A stretch of 64,000 nucleotides of DNA, taken from contig OZ024887.1 in the NCBI GenBank assembly GCA_964017195.1, forward strand, positions 7,298,032 to 7,362,031, read 5' to 3'. Made by a program: the position numbers and the translations under genes. The DNA comes from Siderastrea radians. Taxonomy: Eukaryota; Cnidaria; Anthozoa; Scleractinia; Rhizangiidae. The stretch's first letter is position 1; each line of letters opens with the position of its first letter. The notes beneath the pieces were generated by a model that had not been told where the DNA came from, did no database searches, and saw nothing but the letters and a program-made list of their open reading frames with translations. This document shows positions 35,784 to 46,239 of this stretch, piece after piece.

Positions 35784-36480
35784 TCATTGACAGTTTGTGG
35801 CTGAAATGATACACTGTGAGCTTTAAAATGAAAATATTATTAGCAAATAGAAACCAAATTTCTGCAAAGCGAATTTTGGTAGGCCGTTTGGGGAAACTAA
35901 TGTCATATAGTCTCCTTACCAATCTAGCAGTAAGCTAAATAATTCTAGCAAGGAAATGAAACTATATACCAAATAATAAGGAAGACTATATGGGGGCTTT
36001 GCATGCAGTATTTCCCGTTTTTATGAAATGTAAAAAAGTGAAATTCTTTTTCCTATGTTATTTTTAAATCCGCGAAGACGGACAATTTGACAAAGGTTAT
36101 ATTTAATGAAAAAAATTGCCCTTCGTTGTTGGTGACAACGCCTTAATTGAAGCTAAGTTAGAGGCAATTATGCTCTCAATGATATCATATCATTGACTAT
36201 GTGGCTGAAATGATACACTGTAACCTTTAAAATGAAAATATTATTTGCAAATAAAAACCAAATTTCTGCAAAGCGAAGTTTGGTAGGCCGTTTGGGTAAA
36301 CTAATGTCGCCATTTTTTTATGAAATGTAAAAAGAGTGAAATTCTTTTTCCTATATTATGCTTTAAAACCCCGAAGACGGACAATTTGACAAAGGCTATG
36401 TTCAACGAAAAAATTTGCCTTTCGCTGTTAGTGACAACGCCTTAATTGTAGCTAAGCTAACAAAGGCAATTCTGCTCTCA
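35784..36480. repeat. Tandem duplication in Ly6 gene A intron
   Basis: ggctgaaatgatacactgt, gcaaagcgaa and taggccgtttggg occur twice (35795-36180 and 36200-36480). The first copy carries a 119-bp insertion (35904-36022). A single-copy equivalent is at 48110-48340 in gene B. Confidence 0.65.
35904..36022. mobile_element. Small MITE, copy 1 (catatagtctcc)
   Basis: catatagtctccttaccaat and ataataaggaagactatatg are inverted ends of an 89-bp core, followed by a shared gggggctttgcatgcagtat flank. The same unit occurs at 36774-36892. The unoccupied form is the second tandem copy near 36303. Confidence 0.6.
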
Positions 36481-36508
36481 AGGACCAGTAAACTATGTAC
36501 AAGCTTAC

Positions 36509-36560
36509 CTAGGCAAATGGCTGCACAGAAGATAAGCAATGCTAAGTATAACTTCTCCAT
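36509..36560 (-). CDS. Ly6/uPAR-like gene A, exon 1 (signal peptide)
   Basis: A 52-nt exon reading MEKLYLALLIFCAAICL plus one base, followed by a GTAAGC donor at 36508-36503. Charged N-terminus, hydrophobic core and small residues make it a classical signal peptide. It ends in phase 1, exactly matching the acceptor phase at 31955, so the splice gives ...CLASSFKCYEC, with cleavage likely near the Ala-Ser junction. The intron is about 4.55 kb and holds MITEs (30 to 36 kb) and a Penelope fragment. A TATA box lies 104 bp upstream of the ATG. The exon is too short for ordinary ORF calling and was recognised from four near-identical copies. Confidence 0.78.
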
Positions 36561-36663
36561 GGCAAAAACTTCGTATTTAATCGTTTCTGATCAAAGACAG
36601 AGCAACGCAACAACGAAATGAACAGAGAGTGAGTCTGCATAGATGAAGTTAATTAGAACGGGG

Positions 36664-36670
36664 TTTATAT
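36664..36670 (-). promoter_or_regulatory. TATA box of Ly6 gene A
   Basis: Reads ATATAAA on the minus strand, 104 bp upstream of the exon 1 ATG, inside a block (about 36664-36705, plus-strand start tttatatcctgtaatcacg) that is nearly identical upstream of the other three first exons at 5190, 14415 and 48381. Conservation and spacing support a core promoter with a 5'UTR of roughly 70 nt. A MITE copy at 36774-36862 lies about 100 bp further upstream. Confidence 0.6.
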
Positions 36671-36773
36671 CCTGTAATCACGTAGCAATTCAAAGCGGCC
36701 TTGCCATTGGTTCTTTTCGGCATTTCCGCATTGGTCCTTTTTGAACACTGCCAATTACTTCACGTTAAGCCAC

Positions 36774-36892
36774 CATATAGTCTCCTTACCAATCTAGCAG
36801 TAAGCTAAATAATTCTAGTAAGGAAATGAAACTATATATCAAATAATAAGGAAGACTATATGGGGGCTTTGCATGCAGTATTTCCCGTTTTT
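36774..36892. mobile_element. Small MITE, copy 2 (catatagtctcc)
   Basis: Same 119-bp unit as 35904-36022 with only a few differences, located about 100 bp upstream of the gene A TATA box. Confidence 0.6.
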
Positions 36893-37589
36893 ATTGTGCA
36901 TGGAAATGTATGCATGAAACCAGCAAATAAGCAGTATCGTGCGCTTCTGTCACGTTTCGCTTCCGAATTTTTAGGACGGTCTTTGTCTCGTCAATCAATT
37001 AAAGTAAACAATTTTTTCGGTGATTTCGTTGATGGGTGGGTTGTTGTTTTTAAATTCATTTATGTTGATTAATGCATTTTACGAACAAACAAGCAATGTT
37101 GCGCCCGTATTGTCACGTCTTGCTCGTAGCCCGTTTTTAATACGGTATTTCTTTCCTCTGTAAAATAAAGTAAACCTCTTTGGTCCTCTTTGGAGTTCGA
37201 GTGGAAAGAGTTCGCTTCGACATGCTCAGCTATTGAAATCGTACACAAAAATAAATTTCCTCTATACAGCTGTGTATAACTGATTTACGGAAAGAACATT
37301 AGCCTTTTATGGCAAGCGTCACGTGATGATTTATTTTTTGTCACCAAAGTCACGCCGGAAGCCTTGCGTGTCTCCTAGCACACATTATCACGGCGCGCCA
37401 GAGGGACCGTGCAAAGCATGTATTCTATTGAACTGCTGCTTCATTAAACGATCATAGCGGGCTCAAGTGAGATTGTACACCGAGCCATTACCGAAAGAGT
37501 AGCGACGGTGAAATGCACGTTGCTGACTGAGCTAGAAGTAACCTCGTGTTCTTCATCAGGTGAGTTGTTTGAGCGGCTGTGGCTCTATT

Positions 37590-37925
37590 GGGCTATTCCA
37601 TTTAATATCCGCACCCCCCGGTTGAGGACTGACCTTTCCCTCTTACCCCTAGAGAATTCCATTAAAAAGTGTTACCCCCTGAAGACTTCCTTTACAAATG
37701 GGTTTACCCCTGAAGAATTTCACAAAAAAAGCATTTACCCTTGAAGAATTCCATGAAATCTCTGTTTATCCCTGAAGAATTCCACTTGTAACATGGGTTT
37801 TACCCCTAAAGAATTCCCCAGCTTCTGACCTTTACCCCTGAAGAATTCCACTACTTTTATCCCTTACCCCTGAAGAATTCCACTGTTCCTCAACCGGAGG
37901 GTGCGGATATTAAATGGAATAGCCC
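37590..37925. mobile_element. MITE containing an internal 32-bp minisatellite
   Basis: Ends ggctattccatttaatatcc and inverted ggctattccatttaatatcc (identical), continuing with gcaccc-ccggttgagg. Between them, ttacccctgaagaattccac recurs eight times at about 31-33 bp intervals (37645-37880). Confidence 0.75.
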
Positions 37926-39072
37926 ATTGACGGATCTTCGTAGACGCTCGACCTTCTTTTCAACTTGGAACCTCGATACGCGCAGTTCATGTGTCAATAA
38001 ATAGAAATACACGCTGGCGATACCGTGTGATTTCCTGTTTATTAGTAAAACTAGTAAAACTAGTCCAAGACAGTGATTTATATAACACGCCATTCAACGC
38101 GCGCTATTGCCATAACAAACTCATACGACACACGTGTGTTTCTCTTTTCGAAAAGCCCTGTTATGTTAAGAATTATATCGTTATATATCCCTCCACATCC
38201 TTGTGTAGGAAACAGTTGAACCATTTGACTCTTTGTTACTCAAAGCAAACGACGCCTTTGTGAAACCTTAAATTAAATTACCTTAAATTAAGGTAAACTG
38301 AATACAAACATTTACCAACCAAGAGTTAAAAAAAAACATACCTGAAATGATGTACGAGCCATAGACGAAGGAAAGGTGGTTCTTCTATATTATTTGCAGT
38401 GAATTTCCATCAGATTTGAAAGCCTTTTGCACGTTGGTTTGGCCTCGCTCGACCGTTAAAAAGATTCTGCCCTCTCGAATGAGCACGAATTGTGGCCAGC
38501 GGACGTTTACTACTTAATGTAGATGAACGCTAAAAATACTCCATGAGAAAACTGCGTTTTTGCGGTTCTGTGAAAAATTTGTGTTGTTTTCACGTAACTA
38601 GAGATTTTCCATGAAAATGCTAGCTAAATTCGCTGAGCAAACGGTCGATTATTTAACTTGGTGAGGTTAGTTCGCATCGAAATGTACCAGTATAACGAAA
38701 TTTAAAAGGGCGTAACACCTATGTTCGCATGAAATACCTCCGACTGACAAACAGGTTTTAGTGGAAATTCAAACGGAAAAAATCGTACTTAAAGAGATTC
38801 TCGTCTGTGTGTAAGAAAAACAAATAATATAGACTCGTGATCGTGAGAAGGGCTAGTTTTTGCAGCGTTTTTGTATCACGCTCAATTTGTTTTGTTGTTT
38901 GCTTATCCACTATCCTCTTCTTAGCAGTACCGGTACCGGTACTGGTACGCCCACTTCAAACTGGCGGCCGATAAACATTTTTAACGAAAAAAATCTGTTT
39001 TCAAAATTCACAGATTGGTTGGATTTAAATCAATTCTCTGTTGCTTCTCTCAATTGGCGCTACCGAAATGTT

Positions 39073-39316
39073 AAGTTTTTTACACCCACTTCAGGACTGG
39101 GTACATCTGCGTTTATCATTATCTTGAACACGCTATTCACACGTTTAAAATTTAGCACTGTTTTACTGTTTGGCTTCATATTCGCCTACACATAAACTGC
39201 GACTTATTGCTGAAGCCCAACAGTAAAACAGTGCTAAATTTTAAACGTGTGAATAGCGTGTTCAAGATAATGATAAACGCAGATGTACCCAGTCCTGAAG
39301 TGGGTGTAAAAAACTT
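39073..39316. repeat. Near-perfect inverted repeat, 107-bp arms
   Basis: Arm 39073-39180 (from aagttttttacacccacttc) and arm 39210-39316 are inverse copies with one mismatch by eye, separated by about 29 bp. Transcribed RNA would form a long hairpin. Neither arm resembles a coding sequence. Confidence 0.85.
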
Positions 39317-39629
39317 AGCTTGGGGTGGGGGAGGAGCCCCTAAAATTTGGGTGGGTGGTGTGCAGCGAATGTCTTGAAACCGTCCGTCCTAAAAAGGATC
39401 GCAACTACCTAGGAACTGCTTCAATTACGTAAAACGTTTGAGAAGGGCTTCAAATTCCCTATATTAATCAAAAGACCTTTCTCAAGGGATTAAAAATAGT
39501 AAAAAGTAGGTTCTTCTAAAAACTATACCCAATTCCAGACCAAAACGCGCAACCTTACCCTATTTCAGACCAAAACGACACAAAAACCATTACCTTTCAA
39601 GCCGCCCACACCTATCTGGCTTTTATGTA

Positions 39630-41140
39630 GAAGGTTTGTGCAGTCTCCCTTTTTGATATTCATGTCGTTTAGGCAATCTCTCTGTTTTACTTTCTTTCTA
39701 CAATCTCCCTTTTTTACATTTGTGGGGAGCAAGGTTGGCGTTGCGGTGAGAGCACTTACCTCCCACCTCGGACCCGGGTTCGGTCCCAGTAGTTGGCACG
39801 TGGGTTGAGTTTGTTGTTGGTTCTGTCCTTGCTCCGAGCGACTACTCCTCACACTATGATATTAGATTTGATTTACCATTTTTTTTTACTTCATATGTTA
39901 GATACATATTCTTGACAGTCTCCCCTTTTCCAATTTACACGCTATTTACATTGTCTGGCCAGTCTCCCTTTTTCCATTTACATGATTTTTACAGGATTTG
40001 GGCCACCAAATTTATATGATATTTCAGGGTATAGAACAGCACCATATTTCTCACTTACATGTTCTTTACATGTTTTGTTTAAAAAATTTACAGGATATTT
40101 ACAAAGAAGATACTGTAAAATTGTTCCGCGAAATTTACATGTTATTTACATGGCTCTTTAAGTTATAGGGGTTACACTCAAATTAAGAAAACCGTGAACA
40201 CTGAAAATATTCCTGGAATGTGTGTTTTATCCAATCACATGCGAGACCTTGTAACTGCAGAAAACGAATATGTTCTCAGTCACGGAATCGAGTTGTTTCG
40301 AAAGACGACAAGGTTTAATCTTCACCAGTTTATCCTACAGAAATTGGAAGTGCTATTCCTTTCTATCTGACAGCCCCACGCACTACGCAAGCGAAAATAG
40401 GTTTGAGCGCTTTTTTTTCGACAAACCGACGCAACGATCAGTGTTTCCGACATTTCAAATAAAAGCAACTCAAGCGGCAGTTATTTCACCTTGAAGTAAA
40501 AACTGCAATGTTCTCTCTCCAAATTCGCCCATTGACAGCACAGCTGAATCGATTTATTTAGGCCGAATCATCCGTGCCTTCGAGCCGGGCTTGCATCATA
40601 TAACGTGTAGTTGCACATTTTCAAATTTAGGAACGGTACACCAGGCTGTTGAAGAATAACGAACGCGGCTTTTGACAGTCCGCGGTCGTTGCTACAATGT
40701 GCCGCAACAAGCCAAAGACCACTCACACATTTTTCGCTCCTGTAGTACATGTGGCTCTCAGATGAAAAGAATTAACAATTTAAATCCTCGTAAGTCAAGA
40801 TGAAGGTCTTTCAAAACAAATGGAGAACCAACTCGATTTCGTGACTGAGAAACCCATTTGTTTCCTGCGGTTACAAGGTCTCGCATGTGATTGGTCAAAA
40901 CACAACAAACATTACAGAAATATTTTCAGTGTTCACGGTTTTCTTCGTTTGGGTGTAAAGGGGACCATGTAAATCCGTTTTTGCAACAAATTTACATCTT
41001 CTCCTTAACATGTAAAAAAGCGTGCAAATTGAATTTACAAAATGCCAACATGTAAATGTAAATTAGGATTTGCATGTTGTAAAGTACGATTTATAAGTGC
41101 ATGTAAATTTTCAACTTTTCCAGTCTTCTTTGTCTTTTAA
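39630..41140. mobile_element. Large TIR element with subterminal tttacatg repeats
   Basis: Inverted arms 40165-40330 and 40830-40970 (gaaaaccgtgaacactgaaa, tgcgagaccttgtaac, gtcacgaaatcgagttgg) are more than 130 bp. Outside them, aatttacatgttatttacat-type motifs repeat in both flanks, and cagtctccctttttccattt recurs at 39632, 39700, 39917 and 39958. The outer ends are not resolved. A SINE interrupts the left side. Confidence 0.6.
39727..39875 (+). mobile_element. tRNA-derived SINE
   Basis: ttggcgttgcggtgagagca (A box region), cctcccacctcggaccc, and gggttcggtccc (B box) form a tRNA-like head, followed by gtgggttgagtttgttgttgg and a tail ending gatttgattt. This resembles an abundant anthozoan SINE family. 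It is inserted in the repeat array of the surrounding TIR element. Confidence 0.65.
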
Positions 41141-41374
41141 TTAAACGAAAAATTAACCTACTGCAGTTTTTCTTCACATAATTATATTAATATAATTCGA
41201 ATTTTTTTTGTACATACAAATTATTATATCAGTTTGGAAGTTGCTTCTTGAGCCAACGGACAATGTCTTACCAAAGGAATCGCAGAGAGTTTCACAGTCC
41301 GAGCTTTGGTAAACAAATATTAAAAGCTAGTTCATAGGTAAACCAAAGATGGCCAATCTTTGATACGAAAAACT

Positions 41375-41445
41375 TAAAAATTTATTTTAAAAAAATGAAA
41401 AACGTTTCGGTCGTACGACCTTCATCGGTTCTACGGAGTAAAACA
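41375..41445. mobile_element. Possible Penelope-like terminal fragment
   Basis: aacgtttcggtcgtacgacc followed by ttcatcgg resembles the conserved motif at Penelope-like element termini. No coding part is attached. Low confidence. Confidence 0.35.
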
Positions 41446-41997
41446 AGAAAAATAGACCTCAAATACTCATTTAGGGAGTTACGTAACTAAATGAGAGAAA
41501 AATTACAATAAAAATACAGTATCGCGAAACCAGACTGAAAAAGGACAATAACAATACTACAAGTGCTAACGAACCATGATAAAATAACAAGAGACGATTA
41601 CATAACCAGACTAAAAAAGACAATGTGAATGTAAAAGATACTAATGAGCTACAATGTCAATGGAAAATAAACTAAATAACGACAATACTTAAACAACAAG
41701 ATCTGATGCACATGTTAAAAATGCTAAGAAAAGCCCTAGGGGCATTAGACTCCGCCGTTGTTCTCCCTTCCCTCAGGGTTGAAAGTACTGATATTACGGT
41801 CACTCAAGGTACGAGCCCAAGTGATGTAGCGGAAGTTTCCCACAGAATTTTGTTTGGCTCAGTGAAAACAGGGAGTCTGGGGCACGAAAGAAAAACTGGG
41901 CATTACTAGACCCCGTCCTGGCGGTGGGGTAAAAAATAGGTGTACTAGATCCACTCGTCGTCATATTAACGACGGCCAGGTAAAAAAGAAAAATGTT

Positions 41998-42068
41998 GCG
42001 TCGGCGGGGAATCGAACCCGGGTCAACTGCTTGGAAGGCAGCTATGCTCACCACTATACCACTGACGC
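41998..42068 (-). tRNA. tRNA-Gly(TCC)
   Basis: 71 nt; loop cttccaa with anticodon TCC between paired tgc...gca, D arm gtatagtggtgagcat, T arm cgggttcgattccccg. The acceptor stem has one A-C mismatch at pair 6 (gcgtcag / ccgacgc), and the T stem differs from the neighbours. Minus-strand T runs follow (41980-41993) as Pol III terminators. One of four related genes within 1.8 kb. Confidence 0.85.
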
Positions 42069-42343
42069 GTTACCTGAATTCGAATTTTGTGTGTACTTCC
42101 GACAAAACATCTCGGTATGACGGCCAATGTAGAATTTTTGCACCTATGAGGGGGTGTAAAATGCCTGTTCATGTTAGCAAATGTCATTAAACACCAACTG
42201 ACCTGTGTTTTTCACTGTCTATTCCATTGTATTTATGGCCCAAGGTATCTCGTTTTTTCTTTCATTTTTCATAGCATAGGACGTGAGATAGAATTCCGCC
42301 TTATGAGCACTTCGTTAATAAAATAAGTTCGTTTTTCTAATCA

Positions 42344-42414
42344 GCGTCGGTGGTATAGTGGTTAGCATAGCTGCCTTCCAAGCAGTTGACCCGGGTTCCA
42401 TTCCCGGCCGACGC
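42344..42414 (+). tRNA. tRNA-Gly(TCC)
   Basis: 71 nt with perfect acceptor stem gcgtcgg/ccgacgc and anticodon TCC. The T loop reads ttccatt instead of ttcgatt, altering the B box (usually G). A T5 terminator is at 42419-42423. It points toward its neighbours' 3' ends and is followed directly by a long microsatellite. Confidence 0.85.
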
Positions 42415-42432
42415 AAACTTTTTCGTATTGTA

Positions 42433-42722
<290 letters not shown>

Positions 42723-43474
42723 GTTAGTTCAGAATTCGCTAAAGTGATTTTGCACAACCCACAATCTATAGATTAAAATATTATACTGCATATAACATGA
42801 ATCTGTTTTATTGCAGTAGTTTATTTTCTAGATACGTGAGAAGCGTATTTTCTTGTTTCACTCTGTAGAACTCTTGAAGGTCATACAACTGAAACGTTTT
42901 GAGATTTGTTATAAACTTTTTATTTTGTTTGTATCAAAGTTTGTCCGTCATTGCATGGTTTTTCTGTGAACTACTTTTGAAGTTATTATATCTATATATC
43001 AGCGACTGGTTGAAAACAGGAATTATGTCATCCTTTTATGTCATCCTTTTCCTTTAGTCGTTGTTAGTGAGAAAAACGTTTTTCATTATTATAGTTGGAC
43101 TTTAACGAGTCCTTATACCACTATCAAGTTTATCACGGTCAAAGCTTCTCATTTGTGAGTGGTGTTCCCTTAGAATCCTTGACTCAAACCCCGCTTTTCC
43201 TTGTGATCACACCCTGATCACCGCTATGTTGCGCTGGGTGTTATGCAAGTGTGCGACAAGAGTCAAATACTGGGCAATAAAACAGCAATGTAGTAAATAG
43301 TTTAAACCCAGGAGTTAGCTTCTAAAGATGCACTTTAGAAGCTAAAACCACGGTCAGTAACTCAACTTAGTGTTATCTTTTTATTGGCGATTTCAAAAAA
43401 TACACCGTTCCTGGAGTGACCTTCTCCTTTAAAAATATTTCTGAAAACACGAAACGGGACAAAGAAAATAATTT

Positions 43475-43546
43475 CGTCGGCGGGGAATCGAACCCAGGTT
43501 AACTGCCTGGTAGGCAGCTATGTCCTCCACCTGATGTCACCGACGC
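43475..43546 (-). pseudogene. tRNA-Gly pseudogene
   Basis: Related to the neighbouring genes, but the D arm is disrupted (gtgacatcaggtggaggaca), the anticodon loop reads ctaccag (ACC) and the last acceptor base is missing. B box gggttcgattcc is intact. Probably not functional. Confidence 0.75.
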
Positions 43547-43736
43547 CTTTTCAAATTTATACGCTATTAAAAAATATAACAACAATACGTTGTTGAAAGA
43601 ATGTACGGTTATTTATTTAGCTGTTTGTGAGTATATAAAATTATTCACTTACAATTGAATTAAAAATGGTGCAAAAATGCTTTGATTTCTGTTAAAAATA
43701 TTCTTGAAAAGACGAAATAGGACGAGGAAAAAATTT

Positions 43737-43807
43737 GCGTCGGCCGGGAATCGAACCCGGGTCAACTGCTTGGAAGGCAGCTATGCTCACCACTATACCA
43801 CCGACGC
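43737..43807 (-). tRNA. tRNA-Gly(TCC)
   Basis: 71 nt, all stems paired (gcgtcgg/ccgacgc, ccggg/cccgg), anticodon TCC, canonical A box tggtatagtgg and B box gggttcgattcc. The best-conserved copy of the cluster. Confidence 0.93.
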
Positions 43808-44837
43808 CATCTGGCAGGTGAATTTTCAAATTTATACCGTATTGGAAAATATAACAACATGAAAGAATGTACGGTTCCTCATTTAGCTGTTTGCGAGTCG
43901 AACGCTTGTGTAAGTTCCGTTGGCTGACTTTCCGCGCTGTGAAGAAATACATAGAATCCTCTTCCTGATAGGGAACCAGTAAGTACAAACTATAACTAAT
44001 TAGTAGAATGCCATAAGCGGTCCTGTCGCTATTTTATTAAAAGCATGCATGTAATTTTTTATCGACTAACAAACTCTTTCTAGGGTCCTCTGACACCTCC
44101 CAATATAAGCATAGTGGATGGATTGCAATAACCTAGCCATGTCCCAAGAAAATCAAGGTCATCCATAAGTCCTCTTCCATCCATTTCTCCCGTGGAATTT
44201 CGTGACTTTTGCATTTTGTGAGGGGGCGCCCAAGGCCTGGGCCCCTCAAACTAGAGAGAAAATCAAACCCTTGTAAAAGATCACACAAAACAAATACTGT
44301 GCTAACAGGTATTAGAGAGACTCAGGGGTTTGGCTTTTTTTTAAACCTATCTAGCTTTTTAGATAGCTACCTGGAATAACAAGCATGGATTTCAATAAAT
44401 TAGAACTCATGAAACTGGGCTACAGAAAGGAAGAGATAGAGGGGGTATTGTGAACGAGATCAGTTGCATTTATTGTGAACTAATTTTTTGCATAAAACGC
44501 GGGAAAGAAACTAGGGAAAAAACGTTCTACCTTGCTTAACTGACATTTAAACTTCCCTTAATAAGTGCTGTCGCCTTTTCCAGGCTCCAAGAGAGTAAAC
44601 TAAAACGCGTGGGGACTATGGTGGGTTTAGGGCATATGGACTACCCCCTGACAGCCTGGAACAGGCTTTCCCTTGGTTAAACTGTATCAAATGCTGACTG
44701 CGGAACCTTACCAGACTTTCCCTTTAAGAGAGCACTGAGTTTTACTGAGGTTGATTACGAGACCTTTGAAATAAACGGGGTTGTGTTTACCTTTTCCTTT
44801 CTTACATAATGTTAATTAATAAAAGACATTACACTGG

Positions 44838-44858
44838 TGTTGAAATGCATTTATTTGT
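44838..44858 (-). promoter_or_regulatory. Candidate polyadenylation signal downstream of Ly6 gene B
   Basis: Minus strand AATAAATGCATTTCA about 1 kb downstream of the gene B stop. The same block (gaaatgcatttatt on the plus strand) lies downstream of gene C (54288-54300), downstream of gene A in mutated form (30847-30860, AAGAAA), and at 22611-22624 and 50530-50545 where no Ly6 exon remains. Constant position suggests the 3' end of the transcription unit; this is inference. Confidence 0.35.
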
Positions 44859-45308
44859 AGCACTTTGGTTGAATTATGGCTGCTTGTAACAATTATCTTG
44901 TTTAACAGGAAACCAAACCAGGTAAAGCATGCATAAACACACACAACCGAGTGATAATAATTGAAAGTTACAAGGAGAGCAATGGTAAAAAACATTCTAC
45001 ATCGATCTTGAACGATTATGTGTACTTTGACAATTTCTAAGCCTTTACGGTTGTGTCAGTGATTAAAAATTAGTAAAATGAGGAAACCCACAATCTTCGA
45101 AAAGCTAAGAGGCTTATTAAAACAGTTTTATTCCATTTCTCGAGTCTAAAATTCTATTATCATGGTCAAAATTTTCTTTCTTGCGAAGCTAATACCATCC
45201 ATAACTTCATTTTCAGTACTGTATATTGTTATACTGGTCCGTACGTAAATGCTGACACTATATTTGGATTCCTGTGAGGTGTGATCAGATGGATCTTTCA
45301 GAATTGAA

Positions 45309-45451
45309 AGAGTGATTTTACTTAACCCGTGAAATAGATAGTAAACTAATACGCATTATTACACTCTAATTTCATTGTTTTCTTTTGTTTACTTGTAACT
45401 ATTTGGCACTAATTGTTACGCACTGTTTCACGGGTTAAGTAAAATCACTCT
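45309..45451. mobile_element. Palindromic MITE, 143 bp
   Basis: agagtgattttacttaaccc and inverted agagtgattttacttaaccc ends match exactly, continuing with gtgaaa / tttcac. A lone end-like piece (gtcaagtaaaatcactctaa) is at 16566. Confidence 0.75.
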
Positions 45452-45886
45452 AAACAGATGATGTAGGAAGATTAATGCAAAGATCACTCAAAGAATTCGA
45501 AAACCGAATTTTACTTTAGTCAGTAAGATTACCCGAAGGATAGTTTCTGAAAATACTCGGAAGACTAAATTTCTTTAATACGAACCTGCCACCAAAATTT
45601 CTGATCATTGCCTATCCATTACGGCTTTTAAATCTCAGGTATTCAATGCAACTAGACCTTCAATAAAGCATGACACAGCCTGCGTGTAGACGTCCCCTAT
45701 TTCCTTGTAAGGCAAAGAAAATAGGAGACGTTTACACGCCTGCGATAAAAACCACTTCTACCTAGCATTCTCTAAGTCTTAATTGGACACACGTGAGTGC
45801 AATTAATCTGACCGAATAATAAAACAAAGTGTTCTTATTGGCCCTTCCTTAGCTTGTTGCGGTGTGAACTCAGATACTAAAACAAG

Positions 45887-46239
45887 CTAGAACAGCATCA
45901 CACCGCACAGGGCCGCAAACATCATCACCAAGATGTTAGTGGAGAAGGTAAAGGCACTGTTGCAGAGGTCCTCTTCGCAGGAAAGCGCGTCACATTTTTT
46001 TTAATCCCGCCTCTTTCGTTTTCGCCTCATCCTCGCACAACTTTTTATATTCTCCTTCACTTCTGCAAGCTGCTTTAGGTACACATCCTTTCATCACGAA
46101 TTCTTTACCATGTGTATTGTCGCCCCATACCTTGAGGCATGCCTCGGTGCAATTCTCCTTCTTGTCCTCCTTTGGCACTGGTCATTTGTGTACCCCTCGT
46201 CAACTTTTCCTGAGCATTTGTAACACTGGAGAGAATTGG
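45887..46239 (-). pseudogene. Ly6/uPAR-like gene B, exon 2, frameshifted
   Basis: Paralogue of gene A exon 2. The acceptor (AG at 46241-46240) and opening NSLQCYKCSGK are intact, and the end reads CDALSCEEDLCNSAF followed by a hydrophobic tail and a TAG. The middle (ENCTEACLKVWGDN to KAACRSEGEYKKLCEDE) lies in another frame. There is a one-base shift just after DQC (near 46170) and a second in an eight-A run (near 46000). Combined with the altered donor of its exon 1 at 48380, this looks like a decaying gene, although assembly errors in homopolymers could explain the second shift. The 353-nt length is not compatible with the 51- or 52-nt first exon. Confidence 0.72.
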
